In this document: positions 34,290-46,010 of the stretch, piece after piece
How the letters are laid out: each line of letters begins with the position of its first letter
Position numbering within the stretch: the stretch's first letter is position 1
Origin: Vibrio sp. Isolate34
Lineage (GTDB): Bacteria > Pseudomonadota > Gammaproteobacteria > Enterobacterales > Vibrionaceae
Assembly: GCF_022397915.1 (NCBI RefSeq)
Contig: NZ_JAKEUO010000006.1
Span: 128,192 to 192,191 of the forward strand
DNA: 64,000 nucleotides
Direction: 5' to 3'
The notes under the pieces: generated by a model
Told to the model about the DNA's origin: nothing
Databases searched by the model: none
What the model saw: the letters and a program-made list of their open reading frames with translations, nothing else
Made by a program: the position numbers and the translations under genes

Positions 34290-36713
34290 TTAGTCGCGAA
34301 GTGCTGCGCCGAATTTCTCTGAGATTGAAGCTACGATAGCATCTACTGAACCAGCGATGTCTGCATCTTCTAGTGTGCGCTCTACAGACTGTAGAGTCAG
34401 TGCGATAGCTAGGCTCTTCTTACCTTCTTCTACGCCCTTACCTACGTAAACGTCGAACAGTTTCGCGTCTGTTAGGAATTCGCCACCAGCTGCGATACAC
34501 GCTTCTACGATGTCGCCAGAAGCAACTGCTTCGTCAACAACAACAGCGATATCACGACGATTTGCAGGGAACTTAGATACTGCTACTGCTTCTGGAAGCA
34601 CGCGAGTGTTGATAGCTGCCCATTCGATTTCGAATACGATAGTACGGCCGTTAAGACCAAACTTACGCTCTAGTTCTGGGTGAACAGTACCAATGATACC
34701 CACTTCTTTGCCGTTAGCCATAATCACAGCTGATTGACCCGGGTGAAGTGCTGGGTTGCGCTCTTTTGCTTCAGAAGAAAGGGCTTTGAAGCTGTATGCG
34801 ATTTCGTTTGCTGAAAGCTCAAGAACGGCTTCTAGGTCACCTTTAAGATCGAAGAAATCTACAGTGTTAGTTGCAATGTCCCAGTGCTCTTCGCCACGAG
34901 TACCAGAGATAACGCCCGCAAGCATCATTTCTTGGCGCATGCCGTTTTCAGCAGTTGCTTCAGGGATGAAACGTAGGCCTGATTCGAATAGACGAACGCG
35001 AGACTGTTGACGCTTCTGGTTGTGAACAACTGTGTTTAGTAGACCTTGGATTAGGCCAAGACGCATTGCTGACATGTCCGCAGAGATTGGGAATGGCAGG
35101 ATTAGCGGCTCAACACCAGGTACAACAAGTTTTTGCTGTTCTGGTTCTACGAAGCTGTATGTGATTGCTTCGTGGTAACCACGGTCTACAAGAAGGTCAC
35201 GAACGCGCTTAAGCGGTTGGTTAGCTTCTTTGTGGTCATTCATTTTAAGTGCCGCTTTAGGCGCTTGGTTTGGAATGTTATCGTAACCGTAGATACGACC
35301 TACTTCTTCAATTAGGTCTTGCTCGATTGCGATATCAAAACGCCAAGATGGAGACGTTGCCGTCCAGCCTGCGTCCGTAGTCTCTACTTCACAACCTAGG
35401 CGAGTAAGAATTTCCACTACGTCTGTAGATGGGATTTCGTGACCTAGTAGGCTGTCTAGCTTAGCGCGACGTAGAGCAACTACGTTTGCTTTAGGAAGAT
35501 CAGCTTCAGATTCGCTGCCGTTTACTGGCGCAACTTCACCACCGCAGATTTCAACTAGAAGCTGTGTTGCACGCTCCATTGCTGCTGCTTGTAGCGTTGA
35601 ATCAACACCACGTTCGAAACGTAGAGAAGAATCAGTATGAAGGCCGTAAGCACGTGCGCGACCACGGATGTGATCCGGTGCGAAGAATGCAGCTTCAAGA
35701 AGTACGTCTGTTGTTTCAGTAGTAACACCTGAATCTTGACCGCCAAAGATACCAGCGATGGCTAGTGCTTTGTTGTGGTCTGCGATAACAAGTGTGTTGC
35801 TGTTTAGTTCAGCTTCGTTGCCATCTAGAAGTGTTAGCTTTTCGCCCTGCTCTGCTAGACGAACCACGATACCGCCTTCGATCTTAGCTAGATCAAATGC
35901 GTGCATTGGTTGGCCTTGCTCTAGCATCACGTAGTTTGTGATGTCTACAACTGGGTCGATTGAACGGATACCACAACGGCGCAGTTTTTCTTGCATCCAG
36001 ATTGGAGTGTCCGCTTTCACGTTTACGTTCTTAACCACACGGCCAAGGTAACGTGGACAAGCATCAGCTGCTTTGATTTCAACAGATACTGTGTCTTCAA
36101 TACTTGTTGCAACAGTTTCAACTGCTGGCTCTGTAACGTCTGCGCGGTTTAGTACGCCAACTTCACGAGCAAGGCCACGGATGCTGAAGCAGTCTGCGCG
36201 GTTTGCTGTTAGGTCTACGTCGATAGTTACGTCGTTAAGCTCTAGAAGCTCACGTACGTCCATACCTAGCGTTGTGCCTTCAGGCAGCTCAAGGATGCCG
36301 TCTGACTCTACGTCGATACCTAGCTCAGAGAAAGAACAAAGCATGCCGTTCGATGGAACACCACGTAGTTTTGCTTTCTTGATTTTGAAGTCACCAGGAA
36401 GTACTGCACCAACTGTTGCTACTGCTACCGTTAGGCCAAGACGACAGTTAGATGCACCACATACTATGTCTAAAAGCTCTTTATTACCGTCTGCATCAAC
36501 AGCGCCAATATCAATTTTTGTAACTTGTAGTTTGTCTGCGTCTGGGTGCTGACCGCACTCAACCACTTTACCTACTTTAACGCCGGTGAATTCACCAGCA
36601 ACAGGTTCTACATCGTCAACTTCCAAACCAGCCATAGTGATTTGGTGAGCTAGCTCTTCGCTGTTAATTGCAGGTTTAACCCACTCGCGTAGCCAAGATT
36701 CACTGAATTTCAT
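34290..36713 (-). CDS. pheT: Phenylalanyl-tRNA synthetase beta subunit
   Basis: The product has 807 residues (E. coli 795). The domain order is normal: EMAP/OB-like tRNA-binding domain ([18 protein letters not shown], residues ~46-63), B3/B4 editing domain with [19 protein letters not shown]5 domain, catalytic-like core, and C-terminal ferredoxin-fold anticodon-binding domain ([16 protein letters not shown]). It pairs with PheS to form the alpha2-beta2 enzyme that charges tRNA-Phe and hydrolyses mischarged Tyr-tRNA. It follows pheS by 18 bp. Confidence 0.97.
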   Translation of the reverse strand: MKFSESWLREWVKPAINSEELAHQITMAGLEVDDVEPVAGEFTGVKVGKVVECGQHPDADKLQVTKIDIGAVDADGNKELLDIVCGASNCRLGLTVAVATVGAVLPGDFKIKKAKLRGVPSNGMLCSFSELGIDVESDGILELPEGTTLGMDVRELLELNDVTIDVDLTANRADCFSIRGLAREVGVLNRADVTEPAVETVATSIEDTVSVEIKAADACPRYLGRVVKNVNVKADTPIWMQEKLRRCGIRSIDPVVDITNYVMLEQGQPMHAFDLAKIEGGIVVRLAEQGEKLTLLDGNEAELNSNTLVIADHNKALAIAGIFGGQDSGVTTETTDVLLEAAFFAPDHIRGRARAYGLHTDSSLRFERGVDSTLQAAAMERATQLLVEICGGEVAPVNGSESEADLPKANVVALRRAKLDSLLGHEIPSTDVVEILTRLGCEVETTDAGWTATSPSWRFDIAIEQDLIEEVGRIYGYDNIPNQAPKAALKMNDHKEANQPLKRVRDLLVDRGYHEAITYSFVEPEQQKLVVPGVEPLILPFPISADMSAMRLGLIQGLLNTVVHNQKRQQSRVRLFESGLRFIPEATAENGMRQEMMLAGVISGTRGEEHWDIATNTVDFFDLKGDLEAVLELSANEIAYSFKALSSEAKERNPALHPGQSAVIMANGKEVGIIGTVHPELERKFGLNGRTIVFEIEWAAINTRVLPEAVAVSKFPANRRDIAVVVDEAVASGDIVEACIAAGGEFLTDAKLFDVYVGKGVEEGKKSLAIALTLQSVERTLEDADIAGSVDAIVASISEKFGAALRD

Positions 36714-36731
36714 AGTTTTGACTGCCCCGGA

Positions 36732-37817
<1,086 letters not shown>

Positions 37818-37874
37818 CTAAAAGAACAAGTTATTGACTAAAAACACGGCAAATTTAACAGGATATTAATGAGG

Positions 37875-37914
37875 AGTAAGAAGAAGTGGAACAATTACAG
37901 GTTCCACTTCTTAA
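37875..37914 (-). terminator. Terminator of the hemerythrin-GGDEF gene
   Basis: A perfect 12-bp stem, AAGAAGTGGAAC (37881-37892) with GTTCCACTTCTT (37901-37912), has an 8-nt loop and a T/C-rich tail on the minus strand. It separates the GGDEF gene from pheST. Confidence 0.75.
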
Positions 37915-37933
37915 TTTGGAAATGACCTGAAGG

Positions 37934-39043
37934 CTAGATCTGAATCGAACAAACGCTGTTCTTCCCTGCGTTTTTCGCTAAATAAACGGACTCATCAGCC
38001 GCTTTAATCAATTCATTCATGGTGTCGAATTCTTGGGTCATTTCAGCCACACCGACACTGATGCTGCCAATCCAAGCTTGGTTGCCGGTTTCGACCTCTA
38101 ATTCAGACACTTTCTGTCGCGTCGTTTCTGCGATGTGCATGCCTCCATTAAGATCGGTATCCGGACAAATCACCAAGAACTCATCGCCTCCTAATCGACA
38201 CACAATGTCATCGTTGCGAAACCTGTTTTTCAGCTCGTTCGCAAGGGTTTTTAACACCAAGTCACCAGCATCATGTCCACAAGTGTCATTAATGCGCTTG
38301 AAGTGGTCGGCATCGATCATAATGCACACCAAAGGCATGCCAAGTTCTTTCGATTCTTGCCAATGCAAAGCTAACTGTTTAAAAGCGCAACGGCGGTTAG
38401 GTAATTTCGTGAGTGAATCGGTTAACGAGAGTTCTTCGAGCTTCTTGTTCGCTCGTTTCAATTCTGCGGTACGTTCCTCGACTTTGTCTTCGAGTACCTG
38501 ATTGAAACGTAACAACTGTTTGTTTCGTTCAGAGACTTGTTCGAATAAGCCTTTGAGAGCGGCTAATAAAGGGATGGTTGAAGAGTCTTGCTGCTTTTCT
38601 TCTGCTTCAAAGGCTTGTTGAGGTGTTGCGCCCTCTTCTATCGCGGCCACTTGTCGCGCCATGTTTTGGTCGATGCCAAGGATGTGATAAGCAAGCCAAT
38701 GGATGAGGAAGTCCAGTAACTGACGTGCTGACGCTTGATCTTCTTCCAAGATGAAGGCTTGCATGCTGTAGATGTCTTGCATAAACACACGATGCACTTT
38801 GATGTGTTCTTCTATGTGTAAGTCATAAACGCCACGCTCTCTCATCAAAGACTCTTCTTCTTTAAAGTGAAATTCAGCATAGCGTGTGAGGTCGAGTAAA
38901 GCAGCGCTCATGTCGTCGATAGAGATCGTATTCTCCGACAACAGGTTTCCGTAATGGTTGATAAAACCGACAAGGTATTGATGCTGTTCATCGACAACAC
39001 CAATGCCTGTCTCAAAGTTTGTATCCCAATTAAATGAGTTCAT
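37934..39043 (-). CDS. Bacteriohemerythrin-GGDEF diguanylate cyclase
   Basis: The product has 369 residues. The N-terminal hemerythrin domain carries the di-iron ligands: His in DEQHQYL (21), HFKEEE (59 and 63), HIEEHIKVH (~76-84) and HWLAYHILGID (~119-128). A coiled coil links to a C-terminal GGDEF domain with intact RLGGDEF. The RNDD inhibitory I-site lies five residues before the motif. It makes c-di-GMP and is probably tuned by the oxygen or redox state of the di-iron centre, as in the homologous V. cholerae protein encoded in the same neighbourhood of pheST. The start at 39043 follows AAGGGA. Confidence 0.9.
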   Translation of the reverse strand: MNSFNWDTNFETGIGVVDEQHQYLVGFINHYGNLLSENTISIDDMSAALLDLTRYAEFHFKEEESLMRERGVYDLHIEEHIKVHRVFMQDIYSMQAFILEEDQASARQLLDFLIHWLAYHILGIDQNMARQVAAIEEGATPQQAFEAEEKQQDSSTIPLLAALKGLFEQVSERNKQLLRFNQVLEDKVEERTAELKRANKKLEELSLTDSLTKLPNRRCAFKQLALHWQESKELGMPLVCIMIDADHFKRINDTCGHDAGDLVLKTLANELKNRFRNDDIVCRLGGDEFLVICPDTDLNGGMHIAETTRQKVSELEVETGNQAWIGSISVGVAEMTQEFDTMNELIKAADESVYLAKNAGKNSVCSIQI

Positions 39044-39513
39044 AAATCCCTTAGGGTCGATACCGCCAGCACAATTTACATGCATATTCGGTGGCTATAG
39101 ATATTCGAAAAATATAACCATTCTACCTGTGGGTCTATTTCATTGTTTGATCCGTTTTATAAAAAGGCGACTTTGAACATTCTAAATATAAGTCATCTTA
39201 AATTTGAGACGTCCCCTTAACGAGAGCGCCCATCGAACTCCATCAACTGTTATTTAGCCCTGCCTTTCTACTGTTATGTGTAAAATGGTTGTCTAAATCT
39301 ACTTTCTAGCACGGTAAGTTGCGATGGGTAGTTACCCGACGATTCCAAACACGAACCGCGAGAATGAGTTAGTGCAGGCTTACTTTTTGGGGCAGACCTC
39401 TCCTTATGGTCAATATTTGGCTTACTAATGCCGTTTTCTGTTAAGTTGCTATAAATTAGGTAAGGGGTGACTTACAATAGTGCCAACGACTTACCTTTTT
39501 TGAGAACACGATA
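39044..39513. other. Intergenic region before the DnaT-like gene
   Basis: About 470 bp with divergent promoters. A TACAAT box at 39473-39478 is a possible -10 for the DnaT-like gene. No open frame of note and no RNA fold was identified. Confidence 0.4.
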
Positions 39514-40287
39514 TTGAGCGCCAAATATTCTTATTTAGCTTGGCAAGTGAATACTTCTAGCCCAGCAGAAAAGCTTGTTTTATTGATGCTTGCAGACGGT
39601 GCTGACGAATTCGGCTACACCAATGTGTGCCTACAAACAGCAGGTCAACTTTGTGCTCTCTCTACGTTTGGTTTAGCTGACTGTCTTAAGTGTTTAGTCG
39701 ACCAAGGTTTTCTCGATAAAGTGAAAGTAGATTATCGAGATCAGAAAGAGATCCACGTTTTTAAAATGCTCATTGAGCAAGAGCAAGCTGCGGCTAAGGT
39801 TGAAGCTCAACCGACCAATAGTATTCCGGTCTACTCTACTGCACCTGCACCTGCACCTGCCCCCAAGTTTCAGCCAGCTCCAGCACCGATGCAAAACATG
39901 CAGCAAGCCCCTCGTCCACAAGGCCGAGGCTCAATGAACAGCAATACCGTTTCTACTCATGATCTCAATGAAGAAGAGATACCATCATGGGCAGAACGAG
40001 CGTTTAAATTCTCCGGTTTGACCGGTGACCATAGTTTAGTATGGAAGAAATTTGTCCTCTGGTATAAAGCCAAAGCCAATGAATTAATGCCATTATCTCG
40101 GATTGAATCCAAGCTGCAGTACTGGCTAGTTAACGAGAAGCAAAATGAAAGACAACAACAGCAGAAGACCTCTCAATATTCAGGAAATGCAGGACAAGCT
40201 CAAGGAAATGGGTATCGACAAAAGCTTAGCCCATCTGAACGCTTCAGGCAGCAGCTCATTCAAAAAGGCAAAAAGCCAACCTTCTGA
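39514..40287 (+). CDS. DnaT-like primosomal protein
   Basis: The product has 257 residues. Residues ~10-85 form a winged-helix domain (AEKLVLLMLADGADEFGYTN ...) like the replication O-protein/DnaT N-terminus. A Pro/Ala/Gln linker follows (~100-135), then a DnaT-type DNA-binding region (WAERAFKFSGLTGDHSLVWK ... LPLSRIESKLQYWL). The C-terminus is glutamine-rich. There is no ATG; TTG at 39514 is the best start. The last 143 bp overlap the next gene in another frame. The pair resembles a helicase-loading module. Confidence 0.7.
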   Translation: MSAKYSYLAWQVNTSSPAEKLVLLMLADGADEFGYTNVCLQTAGQLCALSTFGLADCLKCLVDQGFLDKVKVDYRDQKEIHVFKMLIEQEQAAAKVEAQPTNSIPVYSTAPAPAPAPKFQPAPAPMQNMQQAPRPQGRGSMNSNTVSTHDLNEEEIPSWAERAFKFSGLTGDHSLVWKKFVLWYKAKANELMPLSRIESKLQYWLVNEKQNERQQQQKTSQYSGNAGQAQGNGYRQKLSPSERFRQQLIQKGKKPTF

Positions 40288-40990
40288 GCCAGCTTCACCT
40301 GTTGTTCCGGAAGTGCTGCCTAAAGATCCCGTAGCACCTGACGTTATTGAAGCGCAGAACACTGAAGTAGCGACACCAAACGCTGCTAGCGCTGGTGCGT
40401 CTCAGCAAGTACCTGTTGTTGATCAAGATCCAGCAGAACTTGAGCTAACGGACTGGTGTATCCATGTGTTCGGCTCTTTCTTAAGCGTGTACGAAACACA
40501 GTGGGAATACCAATACGGTAGTGAGCCAAGTGGTAAGTTCATTGAGTTTGCTAACTCTGTTGATTCTGACGGACTTAACCGCGTGCTCATGCACTGCCAC
40601 GAGCGTATTCAGCTTGGCAATAGCTGGCCGCCACAAATGGGTGAGCTTTGGATCTTAAAGGATTCTTTGACGGAAGAAGAACTGCTAGATAGCCGTATAC
40701 GAGTGTTGTCTCGCACTGCCGTGAACAAGATTGAAAAGTGGCTAATTCAAAACAAGCTGTACGATTTGAAGCGCACCGCGGAGAACAAGCTCGATGGCCT
40801 GTTCAAGAAGTATTACTTAGAAGCGAAACGTTTAGATGAGAAAGGCATGCTTGAAACTGAGTTACCAGAATTCCTTCTTGCCGCTAACTCAGTGAAAAAC
40901 TTGAACGATTTAAAACGTGAAGAGTACGAAAGCCAACATGGCAAAGCACTGAACCCGCGTATCCAACAGATTCTAAACAGTAAAAAGTAA
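40145..40990 (+). CDS. Replication protein P-like (lambda P-type) protein
   Basis: The product has 281 residues. An N-terminal amphipathic segment (LNIQEMQDKLKEMGIDKS) is followed by a Pro/Ala linker. A helical core then has the layout of phage lambda P: WCIHVFGSFLSVYETQW, LNRVLMHCHERIQLGNSWPP and QMGELWILKD. No Walker motifs, so it is not a DnaC-type ATPase. The start at 40145 lies 143 bp inside the DnaT-like gene; later ATGs at 40187 or 40208 would shorten the overlap. It is probably a DnaB-loading or replication-restart partner, inferred from the family resemblance. It ends in a strong terminator. Confidence 0.6.
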   Translation: MKDNNSRRPLNIQEMQDKLKEMGIDKSLAHLNASGSSSFKKAKSQPSEPASPVVPEVLPKDPVAPDVIEAQNTEVATPNAASAGASQQVPVVDQDPAELELTDWCIHVFGSFLSVYETQWEYQYGSEPSGKFIEFANSVDSDGLNRVLMHCHERIQLGNSWPPQMGELWILKDSLTEEELLDSRIRVLSRTAVNKIEKWLIQNKLYDLKRTAENKLDGLFKKYYLEAKRLDEKGMLETELPEFLLAANSVKNLNDLKREEYESQHGKALNPRIQQILNSKK

Positions 40991-41051
40991 CCGTCCATTG
41001 TGATCTGTTATAAGAGAACAGATTAACGACAACACGCTTAACCGATACAAA

Positions 41052-41079
41052 AATGCCAGCTCTTAAGCTGGCATTTTTT
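41052..41079 (+). terminator. Rho-independent terminator
   Basis: AATGCCAGCT (41052-41061) and AGCTGGCATT (41066-41075) form a 10-bp stem followed by TTTT. It closes the DnaT-like/P-like operon. Confidence 0.88.
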
Positions 41080-41142
41080 ATGAATTCTTACGAACTCTTT
41101 AGCGACTAACCGAACGTTATTTACGATCGCCTTACTGATTAA

Positions 41143-41637
41143 TTACAGTAGGTGGATAGTTGCGTTTAGCGTGAATACGCCTGAGTCGTCATCTTTCATT
41201 TTGAAGTTTTGGTAGCTAGCGCCTACAGATAGTGGACCAAAGATGAAGTATTCAGCGCCTACAGCGTACATTACGTCTACATCGTCTTGCTTGAAGTTAT
41301 CGCCTTTCACTTCGTAAGAGTGAAGACCACCCTTCGCGTATACGTGTAGAGGACCGAAGTCGATGCTTGGTTTGATCGCTAGGTAAGCCGTGCTCACGTC
41401 AACACCTTGCTTAGCACGGTTACCGTAGCTAACGTTGTCGAAAGAACCTAAATCCCAGTAACCCGCTTCAACACCGATAATTGGAAGGATGCCTGTACCC
41501 ACGTGGATGCCAACTGCGTTTTCATCTTCGCCTGCGAATGAGTTTTGACCACCCATTACGCCGCCGTACAACCAAGAATCAGCCATTGCTGTTGAAGATG
41601 CACCTAGCAGTGCTAGTGCCAATAACGTTTTTTTCAT
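41143..41637 (-). CDS. Outer membrane beta-barrel protein, YfaZ/OmpA-like
   Basis: The product has 164 residues. Signal peptide MKKTLLALALLGASSTAMA is cleaved before DSWLYGG. The mature part alternates short amphipathic strands (HVGTGILPIIGVEAGYWDLG, VGAEYFIFGPLSVGASYQNF) and ends in a hydrophobic strand (ATIHLL), typical of an 8-strand YfaZ-type barrel. It is monocistronic; its role in the outer membrane is unknown. Confidence 0.78.
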   Translation of the reverse strand: MKKTLLALALLGASSTAMADSWLYGGVMGGQNSFAGEDENAVGIHVGTGILPIIGVEAGYWDLGSFDNVSYGNRAKQGVDVSTAYLAIKPSIDFGPLHVYAKGGLHSYEVKGDNFKQDDVDVMYAVGAEYFIFGPLSVGASYQNFKMKDDDSGVFTLNATIHLL

Positions 41638-41780
41638 ATTCGACCTTTTTCGTCCTAGTGGCAGGCCTTGAGTGGTAATAAATTGCCACCAAGTCGCCCT
41701 GTATGTAATAACTATTCAATTAGTAATGCAACATGCAAGATTTATACCCAAACCTTGTCATTGCTTCTAGCATTATTCCT

Positions 41781-44700
41781 TTAGCAAGCATCAATCGCGT
41801 TTTTAACGCGCTTATCTGACACCGGATAAGGCGTACCGAGCTGCTGTGCGAAGAAGCTTACACGAAGCTCCTCTATCATCCAACGCACCTCTTTTACGTT
41901 TTCTGGAACCGCGATCCCTTTTGGAACCTTATTCAGCAGCTCTTTGTAATCATTCATTACTGACTCAACTTTGATCATGTGTAAACGATCTTTGTTCGGG
42001 TCAATAGGCAGCTTCTCCATGCGACGTTCTATCGCCTTCATATAGCGTAGAATATCCGGCAAGCGTTTCCATCCACATTCTGTGGCAAAACCCTTAAAAA
42101 TCAAACCTTCTACTTGAGCCTTTATGTCAGAAAGTGCGAATGCCATAGAAAGATCAACACGCCCTTTCAGCTTCTTACTGATGCTGAATGCCGTGGTCAG
42201 GATGGTTTCAACCTGTTGAGCAATCTCAACAACGGTGTCACCTAGCTCTGCACGCACGTGTTCTTTCAGTGCTTCAAACTGCTCTGGCTCCCAAACCAAA
42301 CCACCCTTCTCTTCAATCAGCTTGTCAATACCACAAGCGATACAGTCATCGATAAGATCGAGAACCTGTCCGTATGGGTTGAAGTACAAGCCAAGTTTCG
42401 ATTTGTTCGGCAAGTTAGAGTGCAAGTATTTGATCGGCGATGGCACGTTCAACAAGATTAAACGACGCTGACCCGATTTCATTGCCGAGATCTGCTCTTG
42501 CTCAGTTTCGAACAGTTTGATCTCTACGCTGTCTTTGGTATCCACCAGCGCTGGGAAGGCTTTCACATCGTAGCCACCGCGCTTCTGCTGGTAGACTTTT
42601 GGTAACTCACCAAAGCTCCACGTATGCAGGTTTTGCTGCTCGATATCGTCATCCGCAACTTTAGAAAGTGTTTCTTGAACCTTGTCTTTCAGGCTCTCTT
42701 TAAGCTCATGCAGGTCTTTCTGTTCTTTCAGCTTACGCTTGCGATGATCCACGGCACGGAATGTTACCTTTAAGTGCTCTGGAATCTGGTCTAACTTCCA
42801 GTCATCACGTACTACTTCTACACCTGTCATGCGGCGCAGCTCTTTCTCAAGAGAATCCAACAGCGGCGCTTCTAACGGTGTAACACGAGCCAAGAACGCA
42901 TCTGCGTAGTTTGGCGCAGGTACAAAGTTACGGCGTAGCGTTTTAGGTAGCGACTTGATTAGGCTAATCACTAATTCCTGACGTAAGCCTGGGATCTGCC
43001 AATCAAAACCGTTTTGGTCAATTTGGTTCAAGATAGGCAGCGGAATGTGTACCGTTACACCATCGTTGTCGTCGCCCGGCTCAAATTGGTAGCTCAGCTT
43101 CAGCTTGATACCATTTTGATGCCAGAAGTTCGGATAATCCAAATCAGTAACGTGGCTAGCATCGCCTCGGAACAGCATCGACTTTTCAAAGTTAAGCAGC
43201 TCAGGTGTTTTCTGGCTGGTCTTCTTCCACCATGTATCGAAGTGACGGCCTGAAACCGCTTCTTCACCCACACGCTGGTCATAGAAATCGAACAGCTCAT
43301 CATCGTCGATCAAGATGTCACGACGACGAGACTTGTGCTCAAGCTCTTCCACTTCTTGCAGTAGCTTGCGGTTTTGCTTGAAGAAGGTGTGCTTGGTTTC
43401 CCACTCGCCTTCTACCAATGCACTGCGTACAAACAATTCACGGCTGATAGTTGGGTCAATCGCTCCGTAGTTCACAAGACGTTTAGGGACAATTGGGATC
43501 CCGTAAAGCATCACTTTTTCGTGTGCCATTACCGCCGCTTGCTTCTTCGACCAATGTGGTTCGCTGTAGCTGCGTTTAATCAGGTGTTTCGCGAGCGGTT
43601 CAATCCATTCTGGTTGAATCTTGGCAATAACACGACCCCAAAGCTTTGAGGTTTCCACCAGCTCAGCAGACATGATCCACTTAGGCTGCTTCTTGAATAA
43701 GCCAGACGCAGGGAAAATATGGAAGCGTGCGTTACGAGCACCTTGATATTCATTCTTCTCTTGGTCTTTCATACCGATGTGAGAAAGCAGACCTGACAGC
43801 AGCGACATGTGAATGCCATCGTAACTGCCCGGTTCAGTGTTCAATTTGGTATCCAGCTCACGCATCGCTTGGTGAATTTGGAAGTACACATCTTGCCATT
43901 CACGGATACGTAAATAGTTGAGGTAATCTTGCTTACACTGTTTGCGGAACTGGTTACTCGACAGCGCTTTTTGTTGCTGCTTGATGTAATCCCATAGGTT
44001 CACAAACGTGATGAAATCAGATTCTTTATCGAAGAAGCGCTTGTGCTTGTCGTCAGACGATTGTTGCTTGTCTGACGGGCGTTCACGCGGGTCTTGAATC
44101 GACAGTGCAGACGCAATAACCATCACTTCATGTAGACAGCGGTTGCGTGGTGCTTCGATAACCATACGCGCTAAACGTGGATCGATAGGCAGCTTCGCCA
44201 GCTTACGACCAATCGCGGTGAGCTTCTTCTTATCGTCGCCATGGTTCTTGTTTTTGTTCGCAGACGGTTCAACGGTCGCGATCGCACCAAGCTCTTCAAG
44301 CAGTCTTACACCATCTTGAATGTTGCGCTTATCTGGCGCTTCAACAAATGGGAATGCTTGAATGTCGCCTAAGCCAAGCGCTGTCATCTGAAGGATTACC
44401 GACGCTAGGTTAGTACGAAGAATCTCTGGATCAGTAAACTCTGGGCGTGACTCGAAATCTTCCTCAGAGTACAAACGAATACAGATACCTTCTGCAACAC
44501 GACCACAACGACCTTTACGCTGATTTGCGCTCGCTTGAGACACGGGCTCAATCGGTAGGCGTTGTACTTTGGTGCGGTAGCTGTAACGGCTGATACGCGC
44601 CGTACCCGGGTCGATGACATACTTGATGCCCGGAACGGTTAACGAGGTTTCTGCCACGTTGGTCGCTAGCACGATGCGTCGGCCAGTATGAGACTGGAAG

Positions 44701-45842
44701 ATACGGTTCTGCTCACCCGCCGAAAGACGCGCGTATAGCGGAACGATCTCAGTATCACGTAGGTTACGTTTACTTAATGCATCTGCGGTATCTCTAATCT
44801 CTCGCTCACCGTTCATGAAGATCAAGATATCGCCTTGCCCTTCATCACACAGTTCATCAACCGCTTCAAAGATGCCTTCGATTTGGTCACGGTCTGAATC
44901 ACTTTCATCACCCCCTAATGGGCGGTAACGTGTGTCGACTGGGTAAGTACGACCAGACACTTCAATGATTGGTGCATTATTGAAGTGCTTAGAAAAACGT
45001 TCTGGATCGATGGTTGCCGACGTAATGATCACTTTCAGATCAGGACGCTTTGGCAGCAACTCTTTCAGGTAACCCATGATGAAATCGATGTTCAGGCTAC
45101 GTTCGTGCGCTTCATCGATGATAATGGTGTCGTACTGGTTTAAGAAACGGTCGTGTTGAATCTCCGCCAGTAGAATACCGTCGGTCATCAATTTGATTTG
45201 AGTGTTGTCAGAAATCTGGTCGTTGAATCGAACCTTATAACCAACAAATTCACCCAGCTGTGTTTCCATCTCTTCAGCAATGCGGTTCGCAACCGAACGC
45301 GCAGCAAGACGACGAGGCTGAGTGTGACCAATTAGGCCAAAGCGACCGCGGCCAAGCTCAGAACAGATCTTAGGAAGCTGAGTGGTTTTACCCGAACCCG
45401 TTTCACCCGCCACGATAACCACTTGGTTTTCAGCAATGGCTTTCGCAATGTCGTCGCGTTTTTGGCTAACAGGCAGAATTTCAGGGTATTCAATCGTTGG
45501 TTTTTGCGCAGCACGCTGAGTTGCCGTCATCATCGACTTGGCAATGTCTAATGCGATTTCATCGAAAACAGCATGCTTAGATTGTTCGTTCTTAATGCGG
45601 CTTGCACCAGAGATGCGCTTACTTAAACGGAAGCGGTCGCGCATCATGCACTCATTTAAGGCCTTACGAAGGGAGGCTGGGCTATTTTGAGATGCGCTAG
45701 TCTTGGGAGCTTGCTGCTTTGATTTTTGGTTTTGTTTTGCTTGATTAGCAGAGGAGTCAGATGTCGCGTTTGAATTCGCGTCATGGTTCTGCTTGTTCGC
45801 AGTATGCTTATTTTGGTCTGCTTTTTCCGGAGACGAAGTCAC
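41781..45842 (-). CDS. hrpA: ATP-dependent RNA helicase HrpA
   Basis: The product has 1353 residues. The DEAH-box helicase core begins with GETGSGKTTQLPK (Walker A, ~147-159), IIIDEAHERSLN (~250), the SAT motif, and the QRKGRCGR box. The HA2 and OB domains are followed by a long C-terminal DUF3418 region. HrpA helps rescue stalled ribosomes and processes mRNA in E. coli. The N-terminal ~60 residues are Asn/Gln/Ser-rich and look disordered. The GTG start at 45842 has AGGA at 7 bp; upstream codons lack a ribosome site. Confidence 0.95.
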   Translation of the reverse strand: MTSSPEKADQNKHTANKQNHDANSNATSDSSANQAKQNQKSKQQAPKTSASQNSPASLRKALNECMMRDRFRLSKRISGASRIKNEQSKHAVFDEIALDIAKSMMTATQRAAQKPTIEYPEILPVSQKRDDIAKAIAENQVVIVAGETGSGKTTQLPKICSELGRGRFGLIGHTQPRRLAARSVANRIAEEMETQLGEFVGYKVRFNDQISDNTQIKLMTDGILLAEIQHDRFLNQYDTIIIDEAHERSLNIDFIMGYLKELLPKRPDLKVIITSATIDPERFSKHFNNAPIIEVSGRTYPVDTRYRPLGGDESDSDRDQIEGIFEAVDELCDEGQGDILIFMNGEREIRDTADALSKRNLRDTEIVPLYARLSAGEQNRIFQSHTGRRIVLATNVAETSLTVPGIKYVIDPGTARISRYSYRTKVQRLPIEPVSQASANQRKGRCGRVAEGICIRLYSEEDFESRPEFTDPEILRTNLASVILQMTALGLGDIQAFPFVEAPDKRNIQDGVRLLEELGAIATVEPSANKNKNHGDDKKKLTAIGRKLAKLPIDPRLARMVIEAPRNRCLHEVMVIASALSIQDPRERPSDKQQSSDDKHKRFFDKESDFITFVNLWDYIKQQQKALSSNQFRKQCKQDYLNYLRIREWQDVYFQIHQAMRELDTKLNTEPGSYDGIHMSLLSGLLSHIGMKDQEKNEYQGARNARFHIFPASGLFKKQPKWIMSAELVETSKLWGRVIAKIQPEWIEPLAKHLIKRSYSEPHWSKKQAAVMAHEKVMLYGIPIVPKRLVNYGAIDPTISRELFVRSALVEGEWETKHTFFKQNRKLLQEVEELEHKSRRRDILIDDDELFDFYDQRVGEEAVSGRHFDTWWKKTSQKTPELLNFEKSMLFRGDASHVTDLDYPNFWHQNGIKLKLSYQFEPGDDNDGVTVHIPLPILNQIDQNGFDWQIPGLRQELVISLIKSLPKTLRRNFVPAPNYADAFLARVTPLEAPLLDSLEKELRRMTGVEVVRDDWKLDQIPEHLKVTFRAVDHRKRKLKEQKDLHELKESLKDKVQETLSKVADDDIEQQNLHTWSFGELPKVYQQKRGGYDVKAFPALVDTKDSVEIKLFETEQEQISAMKSGQRRLILLNVPSPIKYLHSNLPNKSKLGLYFNPYGQVLDLIDDCIACGIDKLIEEKGGLVWEPEQFEALKEHVRAELGDTVVEIAQQVETILTTAFSISKKLKGRVDLSMAFALSDIKAQVEGLIFKGFATECGWKRLPDILRYMKAIERRMEKLPIDPNKDRLHMIKVESVMNDYKELLNKVPKGIAVPENVKEVRWMIEELRVSFFAQQLGTPYPVSDKRVKNAIDAC

Positions 45843-45902
45843 AGCGTGTCCTATTCTTTCTCTTATATAAACTCGCGCGATTGTAACACAAGTATTCAAT
45901 AA

Positions 45903-45983
45903 AAAAGCCTGAGAGCTATGTGAAAACTACGCTAACGTTTAAAAACTCAGCGATTCCACAGTGGCTGTCAGGCTTCTTATCTC
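45903..45983 (-). terminator. Possible terminator after the MipA/OmpV gene
   Basis: Minus-strand AAGCCTGA pairs with TCAGGCTT across ~60 nt and is followed by TTTTTATT. The loop is long and may fold itself, so this is tentative. Confidence 0.35.
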
Positions 45984-46010
45984 AGGTTCAATCAGCGCCT
46001 AAATCAATCG

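Noticed and set aside
42235..44620. Several frames opposite hrpA
   Set aside because: They are shadows of the long hrpA coding frame with no independent start signals.
45843..45899. Extended HrpA start
   Set aside because: No ribosome site, whereas the GTG at 45842 has AGGA at proper spacing.
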